From: Acidobacteria bacterium AB60
Lineage (GTDB): Bacteria > Acidobacteriota > Terriglobia > Terriglobales > Acidobacteriaceae
Length of the DNA stretch: 64,000 nucleotides
Direction of reading: 5' to 3'
NCBI GenBank assembly: GCA_008682415.1
Contig: VANK01000005.1
Span: 402,259-466,258, forward strand
This document shows positions 53,233 through 61,061 of the stretch, piece by piece. A program made the translations under genes and the position numbers. How positions within the stretch are numbered: the stretch's first letter is position 1; each line of letters starts with the position of its first letter. The notes under the pieces were generated by a model. It was not told where the DNA came from and searched no databases. It saw only the letters and a list, made by a program, of their open reading frames with translations.

Positions 53233-54336
53233 TTAAAGGTGGTAGAAGTGATCGGCGCCGTATACCAGCCCCAGGGTGATCACAGCAATTGCTATTTCTC
53301 CGAGTGCGCCTACTATGAATGGCCGAGCCCCCTGCTTGCCCAGTTCCTTCAGGTTTGTGCGCAATCCGACACCTGCAAACGTCAAGAGGAAGGCCCACCG
53401 CGAGAGATTCCCGAGAGCCAAAAGCTGTGGCTTACTGAAAAAGCCGACAGTCGCTAATAGCGATATCAGGAGAAACCCAAGAATGAATTTGGGGAACTTG
53501 CGCCACAGAAATGCGCCTTTGTTAGTGACAGCAGACGCTTCGCCCTTCGATGCCCAGTAGATGGCGTAGGCGAGAACGATGAAGCCGATTGTGGCGTTGC
53601 GGCAGGTCTTGGCAAGCACGGCAATCTTGCCTGCTGCATCAGAATAGAGAGCTCCCGCGGCGGTGGCTTCTGCAGTATTGTCCACAGCCAGGCCAGCCCA
53701 CATGCCGTAGGCACGATCGCTCAGATGCAGTGAGTGTCCGATCACAGGAAATAGAAAGAGCGAGATTGCCCCCAACGCCAAAATTGCCGCGATGGCATAG
53801 GAAGAGTCCTCTTCGTCCGCGTCGATTGCCCCTTGGGCCGCGATGATAGCCGATACTCCGCAGATCGATGATCCGATCGCCAATAGGCTTATAAGCTTTG
53901 GTCGGAGTTTGAAGGCCTTGCCTAGGTAGGTCATGAAGCTGAGAGCGAGTACAAGTTCAATCCCGATTAAGACCAGCGAGAGTCCCCCTAGCCGGCCGAT
54001 GTCGCCCAACAGAAATCGTGAGCCCAGCAAAACAATGCCGGCTTTGAGCCAGAACTCGTATGTAGCCACACCCGCGCGAAAGATTGCGGGAACCCCAACT
54101 GTGTTGGAGATTGCGAGCCCAATCAAAATGGCCCACAGGACATATTCAATGTTGGGGAGCACCTGATGGTGCGCCTTTCCGTAGGCGGAAATCGAGTGCT
54201 CAATGAACTTGCCTGCATAACCGACAACAGCAAGCAGAGCGATGCCTGGAAGTAAGCTGAGAAGCCGAATTGTCAATGCTTTCGGCTGAGCGGCCGAGCC
54301 TCCCGCGGCTAAGTTTGATGCGATGGAACTTGCCAT
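53233..54336 (-). CDS. YeiH/UPF0324-type putative sulfate/sulfite exporter
   Basis: ATG 54336 is chosen because CGGAGAT lies 8 bases upstream and the 61 residues before it lack similarity; 367 residues. About ten helices with the family motifs LAISNTVGVPAIFRAGVATYEFWLKAGIVLLG, in shorter pieces FWLKAGIVLLGSRFLLGDIG, GSSICGVSAIIAAQGAI and AVDNTAEATAAGALYSD. Relatives are annotated as putative sulfate exporters (PSE family). In an operon with rhodanese-like genes behind a cysteine leader, disposal of sulfite or sulfate from cysteine breakdown is plausible. Confidence 0.9.
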   Translation of the reverse strand: MASSIASNLAAGGSAAQPKALTIRLLSLLPGIALLAVVGYAGKFIEHSISAYGKAHHQVLPNIEYVLWAILIGLAISNTVGVPAIFRAGVATYEFWLKAGIVLLGSRFLLGDIGRLGGLSLVLIGIELVLALSFMTYLGKAFKLRPKLISLLAIGSSICGVSAIIAAQGAIDADEEDSSYAIAAILALGAISLFLFPVIGHSLHLSDRAYGMWAGLAVDNTAEATAAGALYSDAAGKIAVLAKTCRNATIGFIVLAYAIYWASKGEASAVTNKGAFLWRKFPKFILGFLLISLLATVGFFSKPQLLALGNLSRWAFLLTFAGVGLRTNLKELGKQGARPFIVGALGEIAIAVITLGLVYGADHFYHL

Positions 54337-54365
54337 AACGATGATCTCCGGTGAGAAAAGTTCAG

Positions 54366-54479
54366 TTACCAGGGAATGACTTGCACGAGATTCAGCCGAA
54401 CCAGCACCGCCACAAGCAGGGCCAACAGCACCGCGAGGATGTCCACCGAAATTCGGTTTGATTTCAACTCTTTCGCCAT
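54366..54479 (-). CDS. 37-residue single-helix membrane peptide next to the exporter
   Basis: ATG 54479 with AGAGAGGGA upstream. Sequence begins MAKELKSNRISVDILAV and continues with an uninterrupted hydrophobic helix (ILAVLLALLVAVLVRL) to the end VQVIPW. One transmembrane segment, short charged N-terminus, 29 bp before the YeiH-type start and on the same strand. It is too short for ordinary gene finders. Size and position fit a small regulatory or stabilising subunit of the exporter, comparable in layout to KdpF or CydX with their complexes; that role is inference. Confidence 0.65.
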   Translation of the reverse strand: MAKELKSNRISVDILAVLLALLVAVLVRLNLVQVIPW

Positions 54480-54622
54480 CTTGTTCCCTCTCTGTGTCGT
54501 GGTTGTTCCATGAGCGCACTCACGGCAATACTGGAGACGAGGCTTTCCTCATCGCTCCTGATTGTCCGAAGTCCAGGTTCGGTCGCGTCTAACTCCAGCA
54601 ATCGCGGACTTTCAATTGGAGG

Positions 54623-55117
54623 TCACTTCAACAACTCGGCAATTGTTGCAATTCCCGCATTCGCGCAGGCTTCGTCTTTCTCTCCTCCAGGCGCTCCGCT
54701 GACACCGATGGCGCCGATGACCTCATCGCCCGCTCGAATTGGCACCCCTCCTGGAGCTCCAACCGTCCCTTCAATAACCGGGGGCGGCGTCGGCGCAGAT
54801 GCCCATGCCTTAGCGGTTTCAGCCGAGTTGCGCTTGAACGTGAGTGCCGTATAAGCCTTACGCTTGCTGTGCTCCAGAGTGTGCGGTCCGGTTCCATCCC
54901 CGCGTACCTGAATTTTCACGAGCCCGCCTGCATCCAAGACCGTGAGACTGATCTTGAAGCCGTCTGCACGGCACTTGTTGATCGCACCTTGAGCAACGCT
55001 AATAGCCGCGTCTGTCGACAGTGCCTTTTGGGTCAGAAGCGCTTGCCCATAGCTCGGTACAACATAGACGACAAGTACCAACTGAACCCAAAGAGTGACT
55101 CGTCTTAATTTCCTCAT
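54623..55117 (-). CDS. GlcG/HbpS family (DUF336) secreted protein
   Basis: 164 residues with signal peptide (VTLWVQLVLVVYVVPSYG). Family motifs: ALSTDAAISVAQGAINKCRA, SLTVLDAGGLVKIQVRGDG, SKRKAYTALTFKR and the Gly-rich turn GGVPIRAGDEVIGAIGVSGA near the C-terminus. HbpS proteins bind haem or iron outside the membrane and help sense redox stress; GlcG relatives bind small ligands. It follows the rhodanese-like gene by 6 bp. Exact ligand not inferable. Confidence 0.9.
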   Translation of the reverse strand: MRKLRRVTLWVQLVLVVYVVPSYGQALLTQKALSTDAAISVAQGAINKCRADGFKISLTVLDAGGLVKIQVRGDGTGPHTLEHSKRKAYTALTFKRNSAETAKAWASAPTPPPVIEGTVGAPGGVPIRAGDEVIGAIGVSGAPGGEKDEACANAGIATIAELLK

Positions 55118-55123
55118 AACGTC

Positions 55124-55624
55124 TCAGTTGGACCCCGACGATGTGGGATGAGCGTTCAATTCGGCAGCCCCTTGCGTCGCCGGGCTATTGGGCGGCACCG
55201 GAATCTTGACAGCTAGCTTCCCGCCACTCTTTTGGTATGTATCCGCGCCAATGGCGCCGAGTACTTTGAAGCCGTTGCTTTCGAGAAGGTCGGCTGCTAC
55301 GCTTGCGCGAGCCGCATGATTGGAAACCGTGATGATCTCTCGGTCGCGAGGTATCTCCGCCAGATGATTCTTGAGTTCTTTGGCTTGTATGCTCAGATAG
55401 ACCGGAAAGCCTCCAATGGTCGAAACCTCATCTGGCCTGCGCACATCGATAAGCAGTACGTGCTCTGGATGCGCAAGATATGCGTCAAATTCCTCATTTG
55501 TCAGTTGCTTAGCCTTGGTTGCGGGACCACGATGCTCCGCATTGTTGTCACCGGCTGGCCCCTTAGTGTCCTGTGCGAAGGCCACGGTTGAAAGCGCCGC
55601 AAAAATCAATAGCTTCTTCAGCAT
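55124..55624 (-). CDS. Secreted rhodanese-like protein lacking the catalytic cysteine
   Basis: 166 residues. Signal peptide (KKLLIFAALSTVAFAQ). Rhodanese fold: HVLLIDVRRPDEVSTIGG and NHLAEIPRDREIITVSNHAARASVAADLL, where the active-site loop usually carries Cys but here reads VSNHAARAS. The last 40 residues are Pro/Ala-rich. Without Cys it cannot be a classical sulfurtransferase; it may bind an anion or a partner. First structural gene behind leader 3. Confidence 0.85.
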   Translation of the reverse strand: MLKKLLIFAALSTVAFAQDTKGPAGDNNAEHRGPATKAKQLTNEEFDAYLAHPEHVLLIDVRRPDEVSTIGGFPVYLSIQAKELKNHLAEIPRDREIITVSNHAARASVAADLLESNGFKVLGAIGADTYQKSGGKLAVKIPVPPNSPATQGAAELNAHPTSSGSN

Positions 55625-55775
55625 TTCTTCTCATCCTTTCTGATTCCGTCATAGAGCAAGCAGTGCGTTTGCCGGGCAAGGCTCGCCCGAGCGAGTTTTC
55701 TGCTCACGCGATGAGTCGGCAAACGACCCAGTGCTCTTGGTTTACTTTTGAGTGGATGGGGTGGCGCAATGTAGA

Positions 55776-55810
55776 AGAGGCCCGCGCCTGATGATGGGCT
55801 GCGGGCCTCT
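55776..55810 (-). terminator. Strong hairpin in leader 3 (attenuator-type)
   Basis: Perfect 10-bp arms AGAGGCCCGC / GCGGGCCTCT around a 15-base loop that can itself pair (GCC/GGC). The minus-strand continuation TCTTCTACATT is only moderately U-rich, so termination strength is uncertain. It lies 40 nt after the leader peptide stop and 150 bp before the rhodanese-like start. Confidence 0.6.
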
Positions 55811-55849
55811 AAGCTGCAAATCTGTTAGGCAGACGTCGCTTCGAAGCTG

Positions 55850-55930
55850 TCAACAACGCACATCATTGGATACCATGCACTCGTCATGCAGTGAGCAGCG
55901 ACAACAACCAATGTAAGTGCGATACGCCAT
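55850..55930 (-). CDS. Cysteine-rich leader peptide (attenuator), leader 3
   Basis: 26-residue ORF, ATG 55930 to TGA, with three Cys codons close together (YIGCCRCSL, TGT TGT CGC TGC), a fourth seven codons later and a Cys codon directly before the stop. The -10 box ends seven bases before the ATG, so the mRNA should start at the ATG itself: a leaderless cysteine ORF. A strong hairpin follows. Unlike leaders 1 and 2, I found no clear antiterminator pairing. The repeated design and position still favour an attenuator. Confidence 0.65.
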   Translation of the reverse strand: MAYRTYIGCCRCSLHDECMVSNDVRC

Positions 55931-55936
55931 GAGCAG

Positions 55937-55965
55937 AGCTTAGGGTGAATCGAGTTTTCTGTCAA
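55937..55965 (-). promoter_or_regulatory. Sigma70-type promoter for leader 3 operon
   Basis: Minus strand TTGACA (55960-55965), 17-bp spacer, TAAGCT (55937-55942). The predicted start coincides with the ATG of the leader peptide at 55930. Confidence 0.7.
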
Positions 55966-56037
55966 GCGCCATCGAGCAGTCTTTTGCATTGAATTTCCAT
56001 CTCGCATGCTCCGCTGTCTCGGCCACTCCCCTGGCCA

Positions 56038-59000
56038 GTGTCGAACACCTTCGCACTTCTTCTAGCTCACGGGGCAATCCACTTACTTCTGTATCATCTG
56101 GCTGTGAACACGATGATTCGCAGCCACCGAAATACTGTCAGAGCAGATTCACAAAACACCGTTCGCGGGGTAGGGTCGAGAATCGAACTCTCTTCTCTAG
56201 TGCGCACGTGGCTAAGCCGGCGGACTCGGTTGGGCTATTTGACGGCTCTCCTACTCTTTGTGTCCGCCAGCGTGCATGGAGCAACTGGGGGGAGCCTTTC
56301 TGGGATGGTTGTAGACCCGAGCGGCGCGGTGATTGTCGGTGCGAACCTGACGCTGTCTAACTCTACGCAGCAGAACCCATGGCACGCTTCCTCAGATAGA
56401 CAGGGCTTCTACACATTTCCAAGTCTTCCTGTAGGTCGTTACAGTCTCACGATTGCTGCGATCGGCTTCACCACGCAAGAGAGACCCAATATCCAACTAG
56501 ACATCGAATCCGCGATTCGTCTTGACCTCGTCCTTACGGTAGCTACCCATGTCGATGACGTACTCGTAAAGAGCGAGTTGATCGAGCGAGTAAACGCTAC
56601 TACGACCTACCTTGGAGAGGCCATTACCAGCACCCAAGCAGTTGCACTTCCCTTGAACGGAAGAAGCTACACAGATCTGCTCGCAATGCAACCGGGAGTA
56701 GCGCCCATTTCAACTCTGGTGTCGAGCTCAGTCATCATGGCGGGCGTCACGGGCAGCCTCGATCCCTCCGGTGACCTCAACCCCGGGAATCTCTCGATCA
56801 ATGGACAGCGTGAGTCTTCCAATGGGTTCTTCGTCAATGGAATCGACGTCCAGGAGCACATGAATGGCGGAACCTCCATCATCCTCAACCTGGACTCCAT
56901 CGACGAATTCAGAGTCCTCACCGACAACTTCGATGCGGAATACGGCAACTACAACGGCGGGGTGATTACGGTCATCAGCAAGTCCGGCACTAGGCATTTT
57001 CACGGTGAGGCTTTCGATTTCTTCCGTAACACCAACCTTGATGCGCGCGGGTTCTTCGACCGCGACCGCTCCATCTACCGTCAGAATCAATTTGGCGGAA
57101 CTCTCGGGGGACCAGTCACAAAGAGGAACAGTTTCATCTTCGCTGATTACCAAGGAACAAGGACGCAGCAAGGAGTTTCGACCGGAAACATTTCTGTTCC
57201 TACAATCGCCGAACGTGACGGCGACTTCTTCGATTCGACGACCCAGCAAAGCAGGCTGACCGGCAACGTAAGCGGACCCCATCTAGCTTCGCTATTGAGC
57301 CAAGAACTTGGCTACACGGTCACTGCCAGGGAACCTTATTCTGCGGTTTTTCCTGACGGCGCGATCCCTCGAAGAGCATGGTCCGCTCCTGCAATAAATA
57401 CTGAAAGGTACATCCCCCGCCCGAACACCGGGGATAATCAGTTTTCTACCTCTGCTTATTCGGAAGCCGTCCGCGATGATAAGGCAGCGATGCGACTAGA
57501 TACGAATCACCGTACGGGGCAATTGTCGGCCTACTATTTCGTGGACGACTACGAACTCGACAATCCTTATCCCGGCGCCGTAGCCGGCGCAAGCATTCCC
57601 GGCTTTGACGCCGTCACATTCGGCCGTGCGCAGTTGTTCTCGCTTGGAGACACGGCTTTACTGGGCACCAACGCGGTAAATGAGTTCCATTTGGGAGTGT
57701 TACGGAATTCCAATGTCGTCGGGAAGCCAAAGGGCGGCCTTGGGGTCACTCTGGCCTCGCAAGGCTTCGTCACTGGGAAGGGGACGCCGGGCATTTATGT
57801 TCAGGCCCCGCAATTCGAAGGGGTAGAAAACATCACGTTCCCATCGTTTGTGATGGGAGTACCGATCACCAACCTCACTCAGGTGAACAACACTGCATTT
57901 CTGAGTGATGGACTCACCAAGGTGATCGGCCCGCATACCCTGAAATTGGGCGCAGAATTTCATGCCGATGAGGTAAACGAAAAGCCGAACGCAACGTTCA
58001 ACGGAACGTTCAACATCAATGGGACCGAAACCGGATCGGCCTACGCAGACTTCCTGATCGGCACCCCGAGCAACTACACCCAGTCCTCCGGTCGCCCATT
58101 TTACCTACGGAATCGTTACATCGGTCTCTACGGTCAGGATAGCTGGCGTGTACGCAAGAATATGACGATCAATGTTGGATTGCGGTGGGACAGGATCATG
58201 CCGTTCTGGGAGAAATACAACCAGCTCCAAACCTATATCGAGGGAAGACGATCAACCATTTTCCCTGGAGCTCTTCCCGGATTGCTCGTTGTTGGTGATC
58301 CTGGAGTTCCGAAGACCATTGCTCCCACGGGAAACAAGAACTTCGCGCCAAGACTCGGGTTAGCGTACAGTCCGCAGACCGCCCGAAGATTCTGGAGAAG
58401 CATAATCGGATCAGGAGGGCAAAGCAGCATCCGCGCCAGCTACGGCCTCTTCTTTACGGAGTTTCCAGGACTCGCTGCTGGCATCATGTATGCCGTCCCG
58501 CCGTTTGGCTACAATTATCTCAGCCCCGCACCACCACTGTTCGCGACTCCGTTTATCACTGCAGCGACCGGCGTTGACAACGGCCAGCGCTTCCCATTTT
58601 CGTTTCCGTCCAACAAAGTGTCGCGGTCCAACCCTGACGCTTCTGTCGACTGGGCGAACTTTACGCCTCTATCTGCCGACCCGTTCTTTGATCATCGCAA
58701 CCAGGTTCCATATTTGAACGAGTACATGCTCTCCGCCCAAAGACAGCTCACGTCAAGCGCTATTTTGACAGTGAACTATGTCGGGAATCAGGGGCACCAT
58801 ATTCTTGCGGTGGTCTCTGCGAACAATGGCAATTCAGCACTCTGCCTCAGCCTCCCGGGTTGCGGACCGTTCGGAGAGGACTCTACCTATACCGCCTCGA
58901 ATGGCCAAAACGTCTATGGAACCCGCCTCGGACAAAACCGAGCGCCCCGCATCGGCCCGGGCGAGAACTACGGGAACAACACATCCGACAGTACGATCGC

Positions 59001-59721
59001 GAACTCTAGCTACAACGCTCTACAAACCACGCTGCGCTACCAACATGACGGCTCACAGTTTCTCTTTGGCTACTCGTATTCGAAGTCCATTGACCAAGGA
59101 TCAAATCTCGGGGAACAACTCAATCCTATTGATCCACGGCAAAGCCGGGCCATCTCTGCTTGGGATCAGAAGCAGAGCTTCGAGGCGAGTTACACGTGGG
59201 TCATTCCCCTGGCATCTGTATTCTCCGGAAAAAGATCTCTCGCGGATAATTGGACGCTATCCGGGGACACTCGATTCGCCAGTGGATTTCCCGTGACGCT
59301 CTTCGACACTTCCGACAAGTCTCTCCTGGGCACACTGGGCAACGGCGTGAACAATTACCTGCTTGACACACCTCGTTTTCTTCAAGGCCCTCTCAGGATC
59401 AACACAAACGGCCGTAATCGAAGGCTCGCTTTCGACACCTCGCTCTTCCCCGAGGAGATCGAGGGCACACTCGGCAACTCGCGTCGGCGCATGTTCTATG
59501 GCCCAGGCATCGAGAACTTCGACCTGACGCTCGAGAAGCTTGTCCACCTCAGTGAGCGGCGTTCTGTTGCCCTTCGGATCGAATCCTTCAATGTTTTCAA
59601 CCACGCTCAGTTTTATGGACCGGCCGCGGTCGATGGTCAAGCTGAAGATCCCAACTTCGGAAAGATCGTCAGTGCTGCTGCGCCCAGGCTCGTTCAAATC
59701 GCTGCACGCATTTCCTTCTGA
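56038..59721 (+). CDS. TonB-dependent receptor, Oar-type, second copy
   Basis: The open frame gives 1227 residues; a start at ATG 56113 (or GTG 56104) is more likely, since the export signal RLGYLTALLLFVSASVHGA lies further in. N-terminal regulatory-like domain (LSGMVVDPSGAVIVGANLTL, GFYTFPSLPVGRYSLTIAAI), plug (LPLNGRSYTDLLAMQPGVAP, FFVNGIDVQEHMNGG, EYGNYNGGVITVISKSGTR) and large barrel ending VQIAARISF with terminal Phe. It is divergent from the leader 3 operon and related to, but clearly distinct from, the receptor at 45521-48844. Substrate unknown. Confidence 0.93.
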   Translation: MSNTFALLLAHGAIHLLLYHLAVNTMIRSHRNTVRADSQNTVRGVGSRIELSSLVRTWLSRRTRLGYLTALLLFVSASVHGATGGSLSGMVVDPSGAVIVGANLTLSNSTQQNPWHASSDRQGFYTFPSLPVGRYSLTIAAIGFTTQERPNIQLDIESAIRLDLVLTVATHVDDVLVKSELIERVNATTTYLGEAITSTQAVALPLNGRSYTDLLAMQPGVAPISTLVSSSVIMAGVTGSLDPSGDLNPGNLSINGQRESSNGFFVNGIDVQEHMNGGTSIILNLDSIDEFRVLTDNFDAEYGNYNGGVITVISKSGTRHFHGEAFDFFRNTNLDARGFFDRDRSIYRQNQFGGTLGGPVTKRNSFIFADYQGTRTQQGVSTGNISVPTIAERDGDFFDSTTQQSRLTGNVSGPHLASLLSQELGYTVTAREPYSAVFPDGAIPRRAWSAPAINTERYIPRPNTGDNQFSTSAYSEAVRDDKAAMRLDTNHRTGQLSAYYFVDDYELDNPYPGAVAGASIPGFDAVTFGRAQLFSLGDTALLGTNAVNEFHLGVLRNSNVVGKPKGGLGVTLASQGFVTGKGTPGIYVQAPQFEGVENITFPSFVMGVPITNLTQVNNTAFLSDGLTKVIGPHTLKLGAEFHADEVNEKPNATFNGTFNINGTETGSAYADFLIGTPSNYTQSSGRPFYLRNRYIGLYGQDSWRVRKNMTINVGLRWDRIMPFWEKYNQLQTYIEGRRSTIFPGALPGLLVVGDPGVPKTIAPTGNKNFAPRLGLAYSPQTARRFWRSIIGSGGQSSIRASYGLFFTEFPGLAAGIMYAVPPFGYNYLSPAPPLFATPFITAATGVDNGQRFPFSFPSNKVSRSNPDASVDWANFTPLSADPFFDHRNQVPYLNEYMLSAQRQLTSSAILTVNYVGNQGHHILAVVSANNGNSALCLSLPGCGPFGEDSTYTASNGQNVYGTRLGQNRAPRIGPGENYGNNTSDSTIANSSYNALQTTLRYQHDGSQFLFGYSYSKSIDQGSNLGEQLNPIDPRQSRAISAWDQKQSFEASYTWVIPLASVFSGKRSLADNWTLSGDTRFASGFPVTLFDTSDKSLLGTLGNGVNNYLLDTPRFLQGPLRINTNGRNRRLAFDTSLFPEEIEGTLGNSRRRMFYGPGIENFDLTLEKLVHLSERRSVALRIESFNVFNHAQFYGPAAVDGQAEDPNFGKIVSAAAPRLVQIAARISF

Positions 59722-60200
59722 AGGTTCGTTGGCTGATCGCAACGAGAGTGCCACAAATTTGTGGTTCGCAACCTGTGACTTCGCCAAGAGGCCCAATCGG
59801 CTCCCTGCTGGTTCGGCAGGAAAACGGGACGCTCACAACTTTCTAATCCTCGTGCGCCCACGATTCGAGTGCACAGATGCCCACGTTTGACGACTGGGTA
59901 AGCCTGTGCTAATTTCACGTCATGACGCATCCGTCACACCTCCGTTGTTGTCTCCTCAGCCTTCCGGGGCTGGGTGAGCGGTGTCGATAGAAGTTTTACC
60001 TGCGCATTCCGGCCAGCAAATCCAGCTCTGCATCTTGCTCAGCCACTCAGCTACCCTGTTGAGCGCTTGACTTTTGGATTGTTTGCACCTGTGCGAGTCA
60101 GGTCATCGCAGTCCATCCGTTGAATGAGCGAATGAGCAGCCCGCAAGAAATCCAAGGTCGTGGGTCTTGTGGGCGACAAAGTCCAAGGAGAAGGCAACCC
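59722..60200. other. Intergenic region, nothing recognised
   Basis: About 480 bp between the receptor and the DOPA-dioxygenase-like gene. No coding signal; no hairpin with a T-tract found by eye. Confidence 0.35.
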
Positions 60201-60989
60201 ATGTGCGACACGTATAGCAAGAACAACGACGGGATCCGCTTCGATTCGAACGAGCGCATCGTGAAGAACAGTGACATCGACCAGCAATGGGCGGACTGGC
60301 TTGCCCCGACAAGAAGATCCTTTCTGTTCGGCGCAGGCGCAGCTGCTGTCGGGCTCACACTTGGCGATGAAGCTCTTGCAGAAGTGCCAGAGACCACGGA
60401 TCACGAAGCGACCGGTCCAGCAACTGCATTTCTGGCACTCAACGGTCCCATCAAGCCTTATGTTTCTGCGGATAAGGGAACGAGCGAGTGGGGCTATGAA
60501 ACGTTGAAGCAACCCACCGCTCAACCGAAGGGCTTATGGCCAGGCACTGAGAGCGGGCTGCCAACAAAGCCGCGCGCCTACACGGACATCAAGAGCTACC
60601 ACGCGCACTTCTATTTCGATTTCGACACATACGAGAAGGCGGCTCTGATCCGGCGCTGGGCTGGGGAACGTTTTCCAGTCGAGTTGGGCGACTGGAACCT
60701 GCAGCCTCGCGGCCCACACGTAACCCCCTCGTTCTACTTCGGATTCACAAACGATCTTCTTCCCGTGATCGTTCCTTGGGTGCAGCTCAACAGCCTGGGC
60801 CTGACCATCCTTTTGCATCCCAACACCGATGATCCTCGGGCCGATCACCTTTACTACACCCTCTGGGTAAACCGTTCCCAGCCAGTGAACGCTTATGGGA
60901 TGAAGGCGCCGCGGGACGAACAAGGGAGAGTGATGGTCGAGAAGATTCTTCCGAACGTGACTCCTTCCGTCAAGCTCGAGCTCTCTTAG
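60201..60989 (+). CDS. DOPA 4,5-dioxygenase family protein with a twin-arginine signal
   Basis: ATG 60201 is preferred (AAGGAG upstream); an earlier frame start lacks similarity. 262 residues. Residues ~37-60 form a Tat-type signal (TRRSFLFGAGAAAVGLTLG). The catalytic part holds YHAHFYFDFDTYEKAALI, GPHVTPSFYFGF, LGLTILLHPNTDD and DHLYYTLWVN, all matching DOPA-dioxygenase-like extradiol enzymes (His ligands in HAHFYF, GPH, HPNT). Most relatives are cytoplasmic and ~110-120 residues; this one is larger and predicted to be exported folded. Role unknown. Confidence 0.8.
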   Translation: MCDTYSKNNDGIRFDSNERIVKNSDIDQQWADWLAPTRRSFLFGAGAAAVGLTLGDEALAEVPETTDHEATGPATAFLALNGPIKPYVSADKGTSEWGYETLKQPTAQPKGLWPGTESGLPTKPRAYTDIKSYHAHFYFDFDTYEKAALIRRWAGERFPVELGDWNLQPRGPHVTPSFYFGFTNDLLPVIVPWVQLNSLGLTILLHPNTDDPRADHLYYTLWVNRSQPVNAYGMKAPRDEQGRVMVEKILPNVTPSVKLELS

Positions 60990-61061
60990 CTGTGAGTACA
61001 GGTTCGATCATCGTCCCTCGCCGAACCGCTAGACGAGGCCGGTCATTCAGGAGCCCTTCTT

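Noticed and set aside
54510..54854. Plus-strand frame opposite the HbpS-like gene
   Set aside because: Antisense of a conserved secreted protein; no ribosome site.
55810..55850. Antiterminator pairing in leader 3
   Set aside because: Short stems such as TCTG/CAGA and AAGC/GCTT can form between leader stop and hairpin, but none invades the terminator arm, so no mechanism is claimed for this leader.
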